A DNA stretch of 64,000 nucleotides from Streptomyces sp. NBC_01775 (GCF_035917675.1 NZ_CP109104.1:1488001-1552000); one strand, 5' to 3'; numbered from the stretch's first letter, positions 18,042 through 26,613 are shown. Made by a program: numbers and translations. The notes: generated by a model from the sequence alone, not told the origin.

Positions 18042-19061
18042 TCAGTCGGCTGTCCGCGACGCCGGCCGCCCCGTGGAGCCCCGCACGACCAGTTCGGGCT
18101 CGAACAGCAGCTCCTCCGAGGCCGTCGCACCACCCTGGATCTGCACCGAGAGCAGCTCGACGGCGGCCCGCCCCATGGCCTCGATGGGCTGCCGCACGGT
18201 GGTCAGCGGGGGCTCGGTGCAGTTCATGAACGCCGAGTCGTCGTAGCCGACGACCGACACCTGGCCCGGGACCGACAGCCCGCGCCGCCGCGCCGCGCGC
18301 ACCACGCCGAGCGCGAGCGGGTCACTGGCGCAGATGAAGCCCGTCACCCCGTGCTCCAGCAGCCGCGCCGCCGCCGACTGGCCGCCCTCCAGCGAGAACA
18401 TCGCCCGCGCCACCCGCTCCTCGGGCAGCGCGCCGCCCGCCGCCTCGGCCATGGCACGCGCGGCGGCCAGCTTGCGCTGCGAGGGCATATGGTCGGCGGG
18501 GCCCAGCACCAGGCCGACGCGCTCGTGCCCGAGCGAGGCCAGATGGCGCCACGCCTGCTCGACGGCGACCGTGTCGTCGCAGGACACACAGGGGAAGCCG
18601 AGCTTCCCTATCGGCGCGTTGATCAGCACGACGGGGACCTTGCGCCGGGTGAGCAGCCGGTAGTGGTCGTGCGGCGCGTCGGCCTGCGCGTACAGCCCGC
18701 CGGCGAACACCACGCCGGACACCTGCTGTTCCAGCAGCAGCTGCACATAGTCGGCCTCGGTCACCCCGCCCTTGGACTGGGTGCACAGGACGGGGGTGAG
18801 GCCCTGCTGGGCGAGGGCGCCGCCGATCACCTCGGCGAACGCGGGGAAGATCGGGTTCTGGAGCTCGGGCAGCACCAGGCCCACAAGCCTGGCCCGCTCG
18901 CCGCGCAGCTGCGTCGGACGCTCGTAGCCGAGGACGTCCAGCGCGGTCAGCACCGACTGGCGGGTCGCCTCGGAGACGCCGGGCTTCCCGTTCAGCACCC
19001 GGCTGACGGTGGCCTCGCTGACACCAACCTTCTTCGCCACTTGAGCAAGTCGTCGCGTCAT
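18042..19061 (-). CDS. LacI-family transcriptional regulator
   Basis: A 339-residue repressor. Residues 1-55 form the LacI helix-turn-helix and hinge (LAQVAKKVGVSEATVSRVLNGKPGVSEATR). Residues 60-335 are the periplasmic-binding-protein-like sensor domain (LVGLVLPELQNPIFPAFAE, VVFAGGLYAQAD, GYDDSAFMNCTEPPLTTVRQP). It is the first gene of the minus-strand sugar locus, 125 bases upstream of the binding-protein gene, and is likely to repress that operon until its sugar is imported. An inverted repeat in front of its own start suggests autoregulation. It resembles MalR-type regulators in context, but the ligand cannot be read from sequence. Confidence 0.92.
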   Translation of the reverse strand: MTRRLAQVAKKVGVSEATVSRVLNGKPGVSEATRQSVLTALDVLGYERPTQLRGERARLVGLVLPELQNPIFPAFAEVIGGALAQQGLTPVLCTQSKGGVTEADYVQLLLEQQVSGVVFAGGLYAQADAPHDHYRLLTRRKVPVVLINAPIGKLGFPCVSCDDTVAVEQAWRHLASLGHERVGLVLGPADHMPSQRKLAAARAMAEAAGGALPEERVARAMFSLEGGQSAAARLLEHGVTGFICASDPLALGVVRAARRRGLSVPGQVSVVGYDDSAFMNCTEPPLTTVRQPIEAMGRAAVELLSVQIQGGATASEELLFEPELVVRGSTGRPASRTAD

Positions 19062-19075
19062 GCGCGCAAGGCTAA

Positions 19076-19088
19076 CGCAATTTTTGCG
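19076..19088. promoter_or_regulatory. Inverted-repeat operator upstream of lacI-type gene
   Basis: A perfect inverted repeat, CGCAA-TTT-TTGCG, 14 bases before the regulator start codon, with a further TTGCG at about 19095. The spacing and AT-rich centre fit a LacI-family operator, and it shares AATTTTTGCG with the site upstream of the importer operon. Confidence 0.6.
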
Positions 19089-19322
19089 CTGTGCTTGCGT
19101 AGAGGTCGGGCCGACGCGGACGGGCCGACGCGGGCCTGGGGCGGACCGCCTGTCCAGGGATGCTCACCTGTGACACAGACGAGACAGGGGATCGACTGAC
19201 TCGCCTTCGAACGTGCTCGATAGTGTCTACGCAACTGCAGGGGAACGCGCATTTAGTCAGAGCCACCATCTTCCCCGCAGGTCAGCGCCCAGCACCGGGC
19301 GCCGAGAACCAGGAGGGGAGCC

Positions 19323-20360
19323 ATGTCACACCCGAGGCCGCCCGAGAGCCCCGGCAGCGCCGGGCCGTACGGGCAGCAGCCCCAGCATGGGGGGTGGCAG
19401 CAAGGTCAGACGCCGGGGCAGGCACAGGGCCAGGGCAGCGTCCCGCCGCCGATGCCACCGGCACCGCCGTCGATGCCACCGGGTGCACCTGGTCCGCCCG
19501 GCGCCCCCGGTCCCCACGGCTTCCCCGGTCAGCAGGGTCCCCCCGGCATGGCACCCGGTATGGCCCACGGCATGCCGCACGCGCCATTGCCCCTCCCCCC
19601 GAAGAAGAACACCGGCCGCACCTGCCTGAGTGCCTTCCTCGGCGTCGTCGGCGGCCTCGCGCTGCTGGGCGGCGGCGCGCTCACCGCACACACGTTCTCC
19701 AACGCGGCCCAGGACGTGCCCAACCGCAGCGGCTACGGCCCCACGATGTGGCGCAACCTGCCGGCGGAGAAGCTCTTCCCCAAGACCCTGGGCCCGAAGA
19801 TGAACTCCCAGGCCGGCGCCACCGACCCCAAGCACGCCGAGTGGCACCGCGTGGGCATCTTCCAGAAGACCGGCTGCGCCGACTCCCTGACCGGGGCCAC
19901 GCTGGCCGAGGCGAAGAAGAAGGGCTGCAAGGCGGTGCTGCGCGCCACCTATGTGGACCCCACGGGCAACGTCCTCGGCACCGTCGGGCTCATCGTCCTG
20001 CCCGAGACCGACTCGGCCGAGGAAGGAATGGCCACCTTCTTCGACGCGGAGAAGGAGAAGCGGAATCCGAAGCCCGGCGTGAAGGCCATGGGCGTTCCGC
20101 GCACCATCGCCGCCGGCTGGAAGGACGGCAACCGCAACGGGTCCGAGGGCCTCCAGGCCACCAGCTTGGACATGTCCTACGCGTATGTGGCCACCACCGG
20201 CTCGGTGGACGGCCGCAAGGCCGGGCACCTGCCGGGCGAGTGGGGCGAGACGAGCCTCGACGCGAAGTCGGACCGGGGCCCGTGGCGGGAGGCCGCCGCA
20301 TCCCTCGCCAACGATCTGAACCTGTACCACGGCGACCTGCTGCTGGAGGAGACCTCATGA
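19323..20360 (+). CDS. Membrane-anchored protein with Pro/Gly-rich N-terminus
   Basis: A 345-residue protein of unknown function. Residues 1-95 are a cytoplasmic Pro/Gly/Gln-rich stretch with PPG and PGAPG repeats. A single membrane segment follows (about 102-125: SAFLGVVGGLALLGGGALTAH). The remaining 220 residues are predicted outside the cell and include paired cysteines (KTGCADSL and KKGCKAVL). The stop overlaps the S8 protease start as ATGA, so the two form a coupled pair. This architecture resembles proteins next to mycosin-like proteases in Streptomyces type VII secretion-like loci, but no ESX core genes are in the window. It may be a partner or substrate of the protease (inference). 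Confidence 0.8.
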   Translation: MSHPRPPESPGSAGPYGQQPQHGGWQQGQTPGQAQGQGSVPPPMPPAPPSMPPGAPGPPGAPGPHGFPGQQGPPGMAPGMAHGMPHAPLPLPPKKNTGRTCLSAFLGVVGGLALLGGGALTAHTFSNAAQDVPNRSGYGPTMWRNLPAEKLFPKTLGPKMNSQAGATDPKHAEWHRVGIFQKTGCADSLTGATLAEAKKKGCKAVLRATYVDPTGNVLGTVGLIVLPETDSAEEGMATFFDAEKEKRNPKPGVKAMGVPRTIAAGWKDGNRNGSEGLQATSLDMSYAYVATTGSVDGRKAGHLPGEWGETSLDAKSDRGPWREAAASLANDLNLYHGDLLLEETS

Positions 20361-21532
20361 GTATCCGGCGCATCGGCACCGCCGTCACTGCCGCCGGCCT
20401 CAGCTCGCTGCTGTGCGCGGTGGCCGCCACCCCGGCCCAGGCCGACACGCCCAGCAGCTGGGAGTCCCAGGCACTCGGCCTCTCCTCGGCGCACCGCACC
20501 AGCCAGGGGCAAGGCGTCAAGGTCGCCGTGCTGGACAGCGGCGTCGAGAAGGACCACCCCGCGCTCGCGGGCAAGGTGACCACCGGCCCCGACTTCCTCA
20601 AGGACGGCCTCCAGCCGGGCGATCCGCGCTGGGGCGGCCACGGCACCGCGATGGCCTCGGACGTCCTCAAGGTCGCCCCGAAGGCCAGCATCCTGTCGGT
20701 GCGGGTCATCGACGACAAGAAGGAGCACGAGGGGCTCCAGTCCGGGCCGAGCCCGGTCGCCAAGGGCATCAACTACGCCGTCGACCACGACGCCGACGTC
20801 ATCTCCATGTCGCTGGGCGGCGACTCCTTCGGGAGCAGCTTCAACGACGAGGACACCGCGGCACTGGCACGCGCCGCCCACGCGGGCGTCACGGTCATCG
20901 CCTCGGCGGGCAACGACGGTGACATCTTCAACGACTCCTCCTACCCCGCGGGCTACCCCGGCGTCATCGCCGTCGCCGCCGTCCAGAAGGGCGGCAGCCG
21001 GGCGGAGTTCTCCACCGTGCGGAGCTACAACACGGTGGCGGCGCCGGGCGTGGGCATCGTCAGCGCGAAGAACACCGGTGGCTACGCGGCCGTCAATGGC
21101 ACCTCGCCGGCCGCCGCCCTCACCTCCGGTGTCGCCGCGCTGCTGCTCGCCAAGAACGACAAGCTGCGGCCGTACCAGGTCCGTGAGCTGCTCGCCAAGA
21201 CGGCGGCGCACCCCTCGGGCGGATGGAACGCGCTGGTCGGGCACGGGCCGGTCAACGCCGCCGCCGCGCTGCGGGCCGTCGCCAAGTCCCCGGCCGACCG
21301 GGCGGCACCGAGCGCGTACAAGGGCAAGGAGCACCTGGCCTCCCCGGACGGCACCTCCCCCATCCAGCACCCGGAGATGGAGACCATGTCCCTGGTGGTC
21401 GGGTTGAGCGCGGCGGGCGTGGGGCTGCTGATGGTGATCGGCGCGATCCTCGTCAACCGCGCGGGCCGCCGCCGCGGCGCGAACGCCACACCCGCGCCGG
21501 CCGGTCCCGGGCTCCCGGGCCCGCGGCACTGA
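20357..21532 (+). CDS. S8 serine protease, mycosin-like, membrane anchored
   Basis: A 391-residue subtilase. Signal peptide covers about residues 1-29 (cut after TPAQA). The catalytic triad is Asp60 (VAVLDSG), His95 (GGHGTAMA) and Ser250 (NGTSPAAA), with the oxyanion Asn in ASAGNDGD. A C-terminal hydrophobic segment near 350-372 followed by GRRRG anchors it, as in type VII secretion mycosins (MycP). The ATG is set by its overlap with the upstream stop. The last residues and stop codon are part of a 23-base tandem repeat. Its role is likely processing of cell-surface proteins, possibly including its operon partner. Confidence 0.9.
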   Translation: MSIRRIGTAVTAAGLSSLLCAVAATPAQADTPSSWESQALGLSSAHRTSQGQGVKVAVLDSGVEKDHPALAGKVTTGPDFLKDGLQPGDPRWGGHGTAMASDVLKVAPKASILSVRVIDDKKEHEGLQSGPSPVAKGINYAVDHDADVISMSLGGDSFGSSFNDEDTAALARAAHAGVTVIASAGNDGDIFNDSSYPAGYPGVIAVAAVQKGGSRAEFSTVRSYNTVAAPGVGIVSAKNTGGYAAVNGTSPAAALTSGVAALLLAKNDKLRPYQVRELLAKTAAHPSGGWNALVGHGPVNAAAALRAVAKSPADRAAPSAYKGKEHLASPDGTSPIQHPEMETMSLVVGLSAAGVGLLMVIGAILVNRAGRRRGANATPAPAGPGLPGPRH

Positions 21533-21555
21533 GGCTCCTGGGCCCGCGGCACTGA
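21510..21555. repeat. Two tandem 23-bp repeats spanning the protease stop codon
   Basis: Units 21510-21532 and 21533-21555 differ by a single base (C to T). The first ends with the protease TGA; the second repeats the final codons and a stop in the untranslated region. Confidence 0.88.
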
Positions 21556-21597
21556 GCCGAGGCCCACACGGCAGAAGCGGGCAGGAGCGGAGCGGTT

Positions 21598-21629
21598 TGT
21601 GACGCCGGAGCACAGGCTCCGGCGTCACA
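21598..21629. terminator. Bidirectional terminator hairpin
   Basis: A perfect 14-base stem (TGTGACGCCGGAGC paired with GCTCCGGCGTCACA) with loop ACAG lies between the convergent S8 protease and S33 peptidase genes. Confidence 0.9.
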
Positions 21630-21645
21630 GCCGTTCAACGCCGGA

Positions 21646-23268
21646 TCACTTCCCGCCGCCCCCCGTGTCCTTCCCGCTACTCGCCGGGTCCTTCTCGCAG
21701 GTGGTGTCCTTCGCCGGGAGGGTGCCGGTGCGCAGGTAGTCGTTCACCTGCCGGTACACACAGCGGTTGGGGTACATGCCGTAGACCCCGTGCACCTGCG
21801 CCTTGAGGGTGATCAGACGCGAGTGGGGCATCTTGCGGTGCAGGCCCTGGCCGTTGCCGTAGGACGTCCGCGGGTCGCCCGTCGCCTGAACGATCAGTCC
21901 CGGCAGGTCATTTCCGCTGGTCACGGGTTTCTCCAGCGGCTTGTTCGGCCACAGCGCGCAGGGGCTCACGCCGTTGAACACCGGCCCGTAGAGCGGGCTT
22001 CGGGCGCGGCTGCGCTCCACGTTGCGGCGGTACCAGGACAGGTCGTGGGGTGCCTCGCGATCGGCGCACAGCAGGGCCAGCTGGAGGGAGTTCTGGTTGT
22101 CCGCCTCGGCACTCGGCTTGTCCAGCGCCTCCACCAGATCCTCCGTAGGCTCGACGGGCCTGCCCAGCGAGGCCTCGTGCAGGACCTTGATGTTCTTGCC
22201 CGCCCGCTCGAACTCCCTGTCGTCGGCCATCATCATCGCCAGCGCCTGCGGCACCTGCTGGCCGTCTGCGGTGTACTTCCCCACCTTCAGCGGCTCGCGT
22301 GCCGCCTGGCGTGCGATGCCGTCGACCGTGGCGCGCACCTCGCGGGGCGTGTCGCCCAGGCCGTAGGTGCCGTTCCGCCGGGCCGCCCATGCCGACCAGG
22401 TGTCCAGGAATTCCTCGTTGGCCCGGGTCGCGTCGCGGAAGGCCTCCACATGCCAGCGCGCCGGGTCGAGGGCGCTGTCCAGCAGCAGCCGGTCCACGCT
22501 GCCGGGGAACATCTTGGCGTAGGCGGCGCCGAGGTAGGTGCCGTAGGAGATGCCGAAGTAGGAGGTCTTGCGCTCGCCGAGGACGGCACGCAGCAGATCC
22601 ATGTCGCGGGCTGTGTTGCGCGTGGTGAAGTGCCGCAGATACGCCATGTCCTTGCCGTAGACCCGCTGACAGCTGTTGACCAGATCGGCCTCGTAGGCGG
22701 TCTGGGCGCGGAAGCCCTTCTCGTCGTACCCGGCCGAGCGCAGCCAGTGGCCCTTCGTCCCGCAGTGGAGCGCGCTGCTGCGGCCCACGCCGCGTGGGTC
22801 CATGCCGATCAGGTCGTAGCGCGCCGCCAGCTTCTTGCCCATCGCGGGCTCGTCCATCAGCGGCATGTCGAGGGTGATGCCGCCGGGGCCGCCGGAGTTG
22901 TGCATCATCAAGCCGATGCGGTGCTCGGTGTCCTTGGCCTTGATACGGGAGAAGCCGATGGTCAGGGTGCGTCCCTCCGGCTTGCGGTAGTCCAGCGGCA
23001 CGCGTATGCGCGCGCAGAGCGCCCCGGCCGCGTCCAGTTCCTTGACGCCGCACTTCTCGTAGTGGGGGCGCTGGTGGACGAAGCGGCCGAGCGCGGCGGT
23101 CTCTTCGGCGGTCTTCGCGCTTCCCCCCGGGTCCGCGCTCTTCGTGGCACTCGCGGGGCGCGTCGTATCGGCCACGCCGCCCTGGGCCGTGAGGGGCGGG
23201 GCGGCGAGGAGCACGGCCACTGCCAGGGCTCCGGCGGTCGCGGTGCGGTACAGCGTCGCTCGTCTCAT
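21646..23268 (-). CDS. Secreted S33-family alpha/beta-hydrolase peptidase (tripeptidyl aminopeptidase-like)
   Basis: A 540-residue exported enzyme with a signal peptide of about 29 residues (AGALAVAVLLAAPPLTAQG). The alpha/beta-hydrolase fold shows the HNSGGPGG oxyanion region, the nucleophile elbow GISYGTYLG with Ser241, an Asp in VQATGDPRTS and the His in QVHGVYG, with the C-terminal TAP-like domain. Cysteines in KCGV, LCARI, HCGT, NSCQ and NRCVY suggest disulfides. Streptomyces homologues release N-terminal tripeptides from secreted proteins. Its ATG overlaps the stop of the upstream beta-lactamase-like gene (ATGA), so they are coupled. Confidence 0.88.
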   Translation of the reverse strand: MRRATLYRTATAGALAVAVLLAAPPLTAQGGVADTTRPASATKSADPGGSAKTAEETAALGRFVHQRPHYEKCGVKELDAAGALCARIRVPLDYRKPEGRTLTIGFSRIKAKDTEHRIGLMMHNSGGPGGITLDMPLMDEPAMGKKLAARYDLIGMDPRGVGRSSALHCGTKGHWLRSAGYDEKGFRAQTAYEADLVNSCQRVYGKDMAYLRHFTTRNTARDMDLLRAVLGERKTSYFGISYGTYLGAAYAKMFPGSVDRLLLDSALDPARWHVEAFRDATRANEEFLDTWSAWAARRNGTYGLGDTPREVRATVDGIARQAAREPLKVGKYTADGQQVPQALAMMMADDREFERAGKNIKVLHEASLGRPVEPTEDLVEALDKPSAEADNQNSLQLALLCADREAPHDLSWYRRNVERSRARSPLYGPVFNGVSPCALWPNKPLEKPVTSGNDLPGLIVQATGDPRTSYGNGQGLHRKMPHSRLITLKAQVHGVYGMYPNRCVYRQVNDYLRTGTLPAKDTTCEKDPASSGKDTGGGGK

Positions 23269-24623
23269 GACGGGGTGTCACCTTCCTGTCGCGGGGATGT
23301 CCGCGGGCCGCGCGGGACGTGCCGGAAGATCCGCTCGACGGTGTCCACCACGGCCTGCGAGGCGTCCTCGGCCGGTGCCAGCTCGTTGACCGCGATCAGT
23401 ACGGCTCTGCCGTCGGCGGTGATCCCGCCCCGGGTCCTGGTGCCCGCGACGCTGCCGCCGTGGCCCCAGTAGCCGGTGGCTCCCGTGCCCTCGCCGAGCG
23501 GGTAGCGGGCCAGGCCCAGTCCGTAGGCGGCGCCGCGCGCGATGTCGGCGGGCAGGGTGTGCTTCATCTGCGCGAGCTGTGCGGGCGGCAGCAGCTCGCC
23601 GTCCAGCAGCCGCCGGTAGAACTCCGTCAGCTCCTGTGCGGTGGATATCAGCGCCCCGGCGGCGCCGATCACGGAGGTGTTGATGAAGGTGACCTCGCGA
23701 TGGCCGCCGTCCTTCGTCCGCTGGTACGCCTTCGCGTGCGGCCCGCGCAGCCGCTGTTCGGGCCAGCGCGGCCAGTAGGTCTCCGCCAGCCCGAGCCGCG
23801 CGATCACCCGCCGCCGCACCTCGTGCTCGACCGGGCGCCCGGTGACCCGCTCGATCAGCATGCCGAGCAGGAGATAGCCGAGATTGCAGTACGACCACCG
23901 CTCGCCGGGCGGGAAGAGCGGCGGCTGGCGCAGCGACTCTGCCACGACGCGCTCGGCCGTGTGGTGGCCGGGAGTGTGCTCGTCGAACTCCTCCGCGAAT
24001 TCGGGGAGCCCGCTGGTGTGCTGGAGGAGCTGGTGCACGCTGATGCGGCGGCCGTCGTTCCCTCCCCCGCGCACCACGCCGGGCAGATAGCGCTCGACGG
24101 GCGCGGACAGCTCCACCTTCCCGGCGGCGACGAGCTGCAACAACGCGGTGGCCACGAAGGACTTGGTGTGGCTGGCTATGCGCAGCCGGGCCCGGTGCGG
24201 ATACGGGCGCCCGGTGGCCAGGTCACCCGCGCCGGCCGACACCTCGACGACCCGTCCGCGCGCGTCGGTGATGACGGCCTGGGCGCCGGGGAGGTGCTGC
24301 TCCGCGACGAGCCCGGCCAGCGCGCGGCGGACGGCTTCGGTGTCGACGCCGCCCTGACCGGCACCGACCGCGGCAGGGGCCCCGGCGCCGGACGCGTGCG
24401 GGAGTGCCGTACGCGGGGCGGCGTACGCGGTGCCCGTGGCGCCCGTCGCTCCGGCCAGCAGCGGGGCCGCGGCCAGGAGAGCCGAACCGCGGGCGAAGCG
24501 CCGTCTGCTCAGCGACGCCACCGGCGCCCCGGACGGAGGCGACGGAGGCGACGGGGGCAGTGAGGGAGAGGGCGGGCGGACTGTGGCCATGGCACCCGGG
24601 GGTGCCGACGGATTCCTCGTCAT
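23265..24623 (-). CDS. Serine beta-lactamase-family hydrolase (D-Ala-D-Ala carboxypeptidase/class C-like), Tat-exported
   Basis: About 450 residues. A Tat-like signal LSRRRFARGSALLAAAPLLAG follows a Pro/Ser-rich leader. The catalytic SxxK is SHTK in RIASHTKSFVATALL, the YxN motif is YCNLGY, and the third box is GHGG. This is the profile of Streptomyces R61-type DD-carboxypeptidases and esterases. The start is uncertain: the ATG at 24623 sits in the loop of a long hairpin and lacks a clear ribosome site, and 24590 (MATV) is an alternative. It is coupled to the downstream S33 peptidase and both act outside the cell, possibly in wall or peptide turnover. Confidence 0.85.
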   Translation of the reverse strand: MTRNPSAPPGAMATVRPPSPSLPPSPPSPPSGAPVASLSRRRFARGSALLAAAPLLAGATGATGTAYAAPRTALPHASGAGAPAAVGAGQGGVDTEAVRRALAGLVAEQHLPGAQAVITDARGRVVEVSAGAGDLATGRPYPHRARLRIASHTKSFVATALLQLVAAGKVELSAPVERYLPGVVRGGGNDGRRISVHQLLQHTSGLPEFAEEFDEHTPGHHTAERVVAESLRQPPLFPPGERWSYCNLGYLLLGMLIERVTGRPVEHEVRRRVIARLGLAETYWPRWPEQRLRGPHAKAYQRTKDGGHREVTFINTSVIGAAGALISTAQELTEFYRRLLDGELLPPAQLAQMKHTLPADIARGAAYGLGLARYPLGEGTGATGYWGHGGSVAGTRTRGGITADGRAVLIAVNELAPAEDASQAVVDTVERIFRHVPRGPRTSPRQEGDTPS

Positions 24624-24650
24624 GGGTCACAAGGATTCCGTCGGCACCCC
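24599..24650. promoter_or_regulatory. Long hairpin around the beta-lactamase-like start codon
   Basis: A 19-base stem with one mismatch (24599-24617 with 24632-24650; GGGGTGCCGACGGA against its complement) and a 14-base loop containing the candidate ATG at 24621-24623. It could terminate the upstream CapA transcript, or control translation of the downstream gene by hiding its start region. Confidence 0.7.
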
Positions 24651-24740
24651 GCCCCGACCATGGAGCCCGCCCCCCTCCTGAAGCAGGGGCACCCCTCCCG
24701 CAAAAGGTAGAGCGAGCACCATTGCACCCCGACCGGCGGG

Positions 24741-26039
24741 CTACGGAACCATGCGCAGCCCGTCCTTGGCGGCGCCCCTGCTGAGCACGACCTTGCGGAT
24801 GGAGGCGTATGCCGTGTCCTGCTGGCTGTCGCCCGCGCGCCTGCTCTCCTTGGAGGCGAGGTTGACCAGGGTGAACCGGGGCTCGTTCGCCATCATGAAG
24901 GGCGTGAACCCCGCCTTTTCGACGGTCCATTCACCGTGGCCGCGCTTGGCGGGAGGCGCGAAGCGGAAGCGCGCCGCGGTGCCCATGCTGCCGCGCGGGT
25001 CGTTCATCTTGCCCGCGATCTGGTCGCCCATGCCGTACACGACCCAGGTCCCGTTGACCTTCTCGTACGCCTGCGGCACGTGCGCGTGGGTGCCGATGAT
25101 CAGGTCGAGGTCACGGCGCCCGCCCGAGCGCGAGGCGGTGAGCTTCTCGGCGACGGAGCGCTGGAGGGAGTCGGGGTCCTCCTGCCACTCCGTGCCCCAG
25201 TGCACGCTCGCCACGACGACATCGGCACCGGCTCGGCGGGCGGCACGGGCATCCGCGATGATCTGCTTGGGGTCGATGAGGTTGACCAGCCACGGCTTCC
25301 CCTCGGGCACCGGAATGCCGTTGGTGCCGTAGGTGTAGGCGAGCTGAGCGACCTTGGCGCCGCCGGCCCGCAGCATCGCCGGCCGCTTCCGCTCGGCGGC
25401 CGACCGTGCGGAGCCCACGTGCTCAAGACCGGCCGCGTCCATCGCCTTGAGCGTGCGGCTCACACCCTCGGAACCCGCGTCCAGAGTGTGGTTGGACGCG
25501 GTCGAACAGGAGTCGTAGCCCGTGTCCTTGACGGAGCGCGCGAGCTGCGGCGGCGTCTTGAAGAGCGGGTATCCGGTGAACGGCCCGCCGTCGGGCCCGT
25601 AGACGGTCTCCATATGACAGATCGCCAGGTCGGCGCCGCGCGCCATGGGCTTGGCCCCGGCGATCATCCGGCGGAAGTCGTAGTCCGAGCCGCCCGCGTC
25701 GGAGCGGGCCTGCCGGATGATCGAGTCGTGGACCAGCAGGTCGCCGGTGGCCACCAGCGAGAAGCCGCGCGCCGCCCGCTTGCCCCGGTGCCCCTGGGGC
25801 AGGGCCCGGCCGTGCTTGCCGGTCTCCCCGCTTCCCTGCGCCGCGGCCCCGCCGTCCTTCTGCTTCTCGTGCCCGGTCCCGGTGTACTTCGGCCCGCCGT
25901 GCTGCGGCGGCTGGGACGAACTGCCACAGCCGGCGAGCCCTCCCAGCAGGGCAGCAGCCGCCACCGCGCCCGCCACGCGGCGGGTGGCGGCCGAGGGCCG
26001 GGATCTGTGGACGGCGCGTGTTCTCTGACGGTGCTTCAC
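24741..26039 (-). CDS. CapA-family lipoprotein (poly-gamma-glutamate synthesis-type metallophosphatase fold)
   Basis: A 432-residue protein, GTG start. The lipobox is LLGGLAGCGSSS at about residues 31-42, followed by a Gly/Lys/His-rich linker to about residue 90. The CapA (PGA_cap) domain shows FSLVATGDLLVHDSI, the metal-site segments ADLAICHMETV and STASNHTLDAG, VVASVHWGTEW, and the distal LIIGTHAHVPQAYE. In Bacillus CapA is part of polyglutamate capsule export, but no capBC genes are here. In Streptomyces such proteins are usually orphan lipoproteins with a calcineurin-like fold, so function is open. Confidence 0.87.
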   Translation of the reverse strand: MKHRQRTRAVHRSRPSAATRRVAGAVAAAALLGGLAGCGSSSQPPQHGGPKYTGTGHEKQKDGGAAAQGSGETGKHGRALPQGHRGKRAARGFSLVATGDLLVHDSIIRQARSDAGGSDYDFRRMIAGAKPMARGADLAICHMETVYGPDGGPFTGYPLFKTPPQLARSVKDTGYDSCSTASNHTLDAGSEGVSRTLKAMDAAGLEHVGSARSAAERKRPAMLRAGGAKVAQLAYTYGTNGIPVPEGKPWLVNLIDPKQIIADARAARRAGADVVVASVHWGTEWQEDPDSLQRSVAEKLTASRSGGRRDLDLIIGTHAHVPQAYEKVNGTWVVYGMGDQIAGKMNDPRGSMGTAARFRFAPPAKRGHGEWTVEKAGFTPFMMANEPRFTLVNLASKESRRAGDSQQDTAYASIRKVVLSRGAAKDGLRMVP

Positions 26040-26613
26040 GGGGCACTCCAGGGGGCTCAGTCACAGGAACCGGTCAGATAAGTGCGATAAACGCACTGGT
26101 TGCTCAGCGATCCCCGCTCTTGACCCGCCACACCGCGGATACCGGCCATACGGCCCAGAAGGTGCACCCGGTAGATCGTTCGATGTACCCGCGGATCATC
26201 ACGCGAGACGAGGCCCCGGCCCCTTCGGAAACCGGAGAATGAGCAGGTGAGCGGGGGCGGCAGGACAGGCAGCCCCGTCGGGGCGCGCTTGGAGCGGGCC
26301 GCCTCGGCCGCGCGGTGCGACTCGGCAGCGCGGGCCGGGTCACTGCGCGGTCCGCTGTGACCATGCGGGTCGGCGGTGGGGGCGGTGGCGGTCGGTGGGG
26401 ACGACGGGGTCCCACCGACCGCCACCGCCCCATCGGCCCCGCCGGGGCCACCGAGCGGTCGGCGCGACGGGCGACGCGCCCGCACCCGTGTCCACGTTCC
26501 CGATCGCATCCACGTCGGCGCCCGCGCCAGGAAGCCGGGCACGGGCGCGCTTCGGCACCCGGCGCCCGCTCACCGCGGACGACCCCTGACGACGACCCCT
26601 GACGGAGGAACAC
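26040..26613. other. Divergent intergenic region, no gene seen
   Basis: This 574-base gap lies between the CapA gene (minus) and the CPBP gene (plus). Open frames in it are low-complexity and lack family features. It contains one long inverted repeat, annotated separately, and must hold the two promoters. Confidence 0.5.
26379..26431. repeat. Perfect 21-bp inverted repeat
   Basis: Arms 26379-26399 and 26411-26431 (GGGGCGGTGGCGGTCGGTGGG and its exact complement, 21 bases each) flank an 11-base loop. It would make a very stable hairpin. It lies between divergent genes, so it is not an ordinary terminator for either. Confidence 0.85.
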
